Shown: positions 32,077 through 32,497 of the stretch, in pieces
How the letters are laid out: each line of letters opens with the position of its first letter
Numbering within the stretch: position 1 is the first letter of the stretch
NCBI GenBank assembly: GCA_947573015.1
Contig: CANPDS010000002.1
Span: 1 to 32,497, forward strand
Direction of reading: 5' to 3'
Length of the DNA: 32,497 nucleotides
Source: an uncultured Muribaculum sp.
Lineage (GTDB): Bacteria > Bacteroidota > Bacteroidia > Bacteroidales > Muribaculaceae
Program-made: the position numbers and the translations under genes
The notes under the pieces: model-generated
What the model saw: the letters and a program-made list of their open reading frames with translations, nothing else
Databases searched by the model: none
What the model was told of the DNA's origin: nothing

Positions 32077-32497
32077 TTAGGGTAACGTGCGGAGCACAGT
32101 GCGCCGCAATACAATCTCGGCCATAAACAGGCCGAAGGCAAGCCACGCCCAAAGCATATAGTCATCCTCTGTATGCGAGAAATGCTTTACATCCATCTGA
32201 GTCTTCTCCAGACGGTCAATTTCCGCAAATATATCTTTGAGCACGGTATTACCGGTGGCACGGAAATACTTGCCGCCGGTAGAACGGGCAATATTCTGAA
32301 GAGTGGCTTCATCAATCACTACAGGCATTGGCACATAGTCGATACCTCCGAAGTAGTTGCGCTGCGGCATTGGAGCAGTACCATTTCGGCCAACACCGAT
32401 AGTATATACCTTGATCCCCATCTTCTTGGCGATCTCAGCGGCGGTCATCGGAGCCACAACGCCGGTATTGTTCGTACCGTCGGTAATGAGGATTATG
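32077..32497 (-). CDS. batA: BatA: VWA-domain membrane protein (partial, N-terminus outside window)
   Basis: The C-terminal 139 residues of a VWA protein; the frame is open to the right edge of the window. It begins within IILITDGTNNTG, the conserved strand and metal-binding segment of the VWA fold, continues with AKKMGIKVYTIGVGRNG and GKYFRATGNTVLKDIFAEIDRLE, and ends with a transmembrane helix (YMLWAWLAFGLFMAEIVL). The batB start lies 15 bases downstream. Sequence and position both fit BatA. The MIDAS DxSxS part and the N-terminal helices are outside the window. Confidence 0.9.
   Translation of the reverse strand, partial: IILITDGTNNTGVVAPMTAAEIAKKMGIKVYTIGVGRNGTAPMPQRNYFGGIDYVPMPVVIDEATLQNIARSTGGKYFRATGNTVLKDIFAEIDRLEKTQMDVKHFSHTEDDYMLWAWLAFGLFMAEIVLRRTVLRTLP

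Noticed and set aside
32074..32085. TTTAGGGTAA on the plus strand, similar to the ECF -35 half
   Set aside because: It is the reverse complement of the batA stop region, faces no plus-strand gene, and has no GTCA half at 14-15 bases.

Overview
The window looks like chromosomal DNA of a gut Bacteroidales bacterium, probably Muribaculaceae or a close relative. The evidence is a SusC/SusD pair with an ECF sigma factor and FecR anti-sigma factor, BACON, DUF4494 and fimbrillin-like domains, a complete Bat (aerotolerance) gene order, TAnnTTTG-type -7 promoter boxes, and no obvious Shine-Dalgarno sequences. The family assignment is an inference from gene content. No tRNA, rRNA, CRISPR array, transposase or phage gene was seen.

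Layout, left to right. (1) 147-3550: a GlpT-like organophosphate transporter, a HAD-IIA phosphatase and a secreted glycerophosphodiester phosphodiesterase (GDPD), all on +. (2) 3551-3979: a 429-base gap holding a 181-base palindromic repeat-like element, a strong terminator and promoters. (3) 3980-6772: an anaerobic sulfatase maturase followed by a serine-type sulfatase. (4) 7028-17844: an ECF sigma factor, a small BACON lipoprotein, a FecR anti-sigma factor, an STN-containing SusC, SusD and two large beta-propeller surface lipoproteins. (5) 18123-20452: a second secreted GDPD overlapping by one base with a second GlpT-like transporter. (6) 20683-25594: a DUF4494 protein with a YggS/PLPBP homologue, an FHS-type sugar transporter, and transketolase. 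(7) 25677 to the right edge, all on -: a two-domain Usp protein, a small HTH protein, and batE-batD-batC-batB-batA in reverse (batA cut by the window edge).

The most interesting reading concerns regulation. The composite motif TTAGGGTAT - N14/15 - GTCA was found three times, in each case in the right orientation in front of a start: before the sulfatase maturase (N14), before the ECF sigma gene (N15), and before the BACON-FecR-SusCD operon (N15). Two copies carry an ECF-typical GCGTCA. I infer that this is the promoter recognised by the local sigma factor. It would then autoregulate, switch on the outer-membrane uptake operon, and co-induce the maturase/sulfatase pair. STN-SusC, FecR and sigma would form the trans-envelope relay.

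On both sides of this regulon lie GDPD plus GlpT-like transporter sets. They would release glycerol-3-phosphate in the periplasm and carry it into the cytoplasm, with the HAD phosphatase possibly dephosphorylating it. The locus has no recognisable glycoside hydrolase. The substrate could therefore be a sulfated and/or glycerophosphate-decorated molecule rather than an ordinary polysaccharide; that part is hypothesis.
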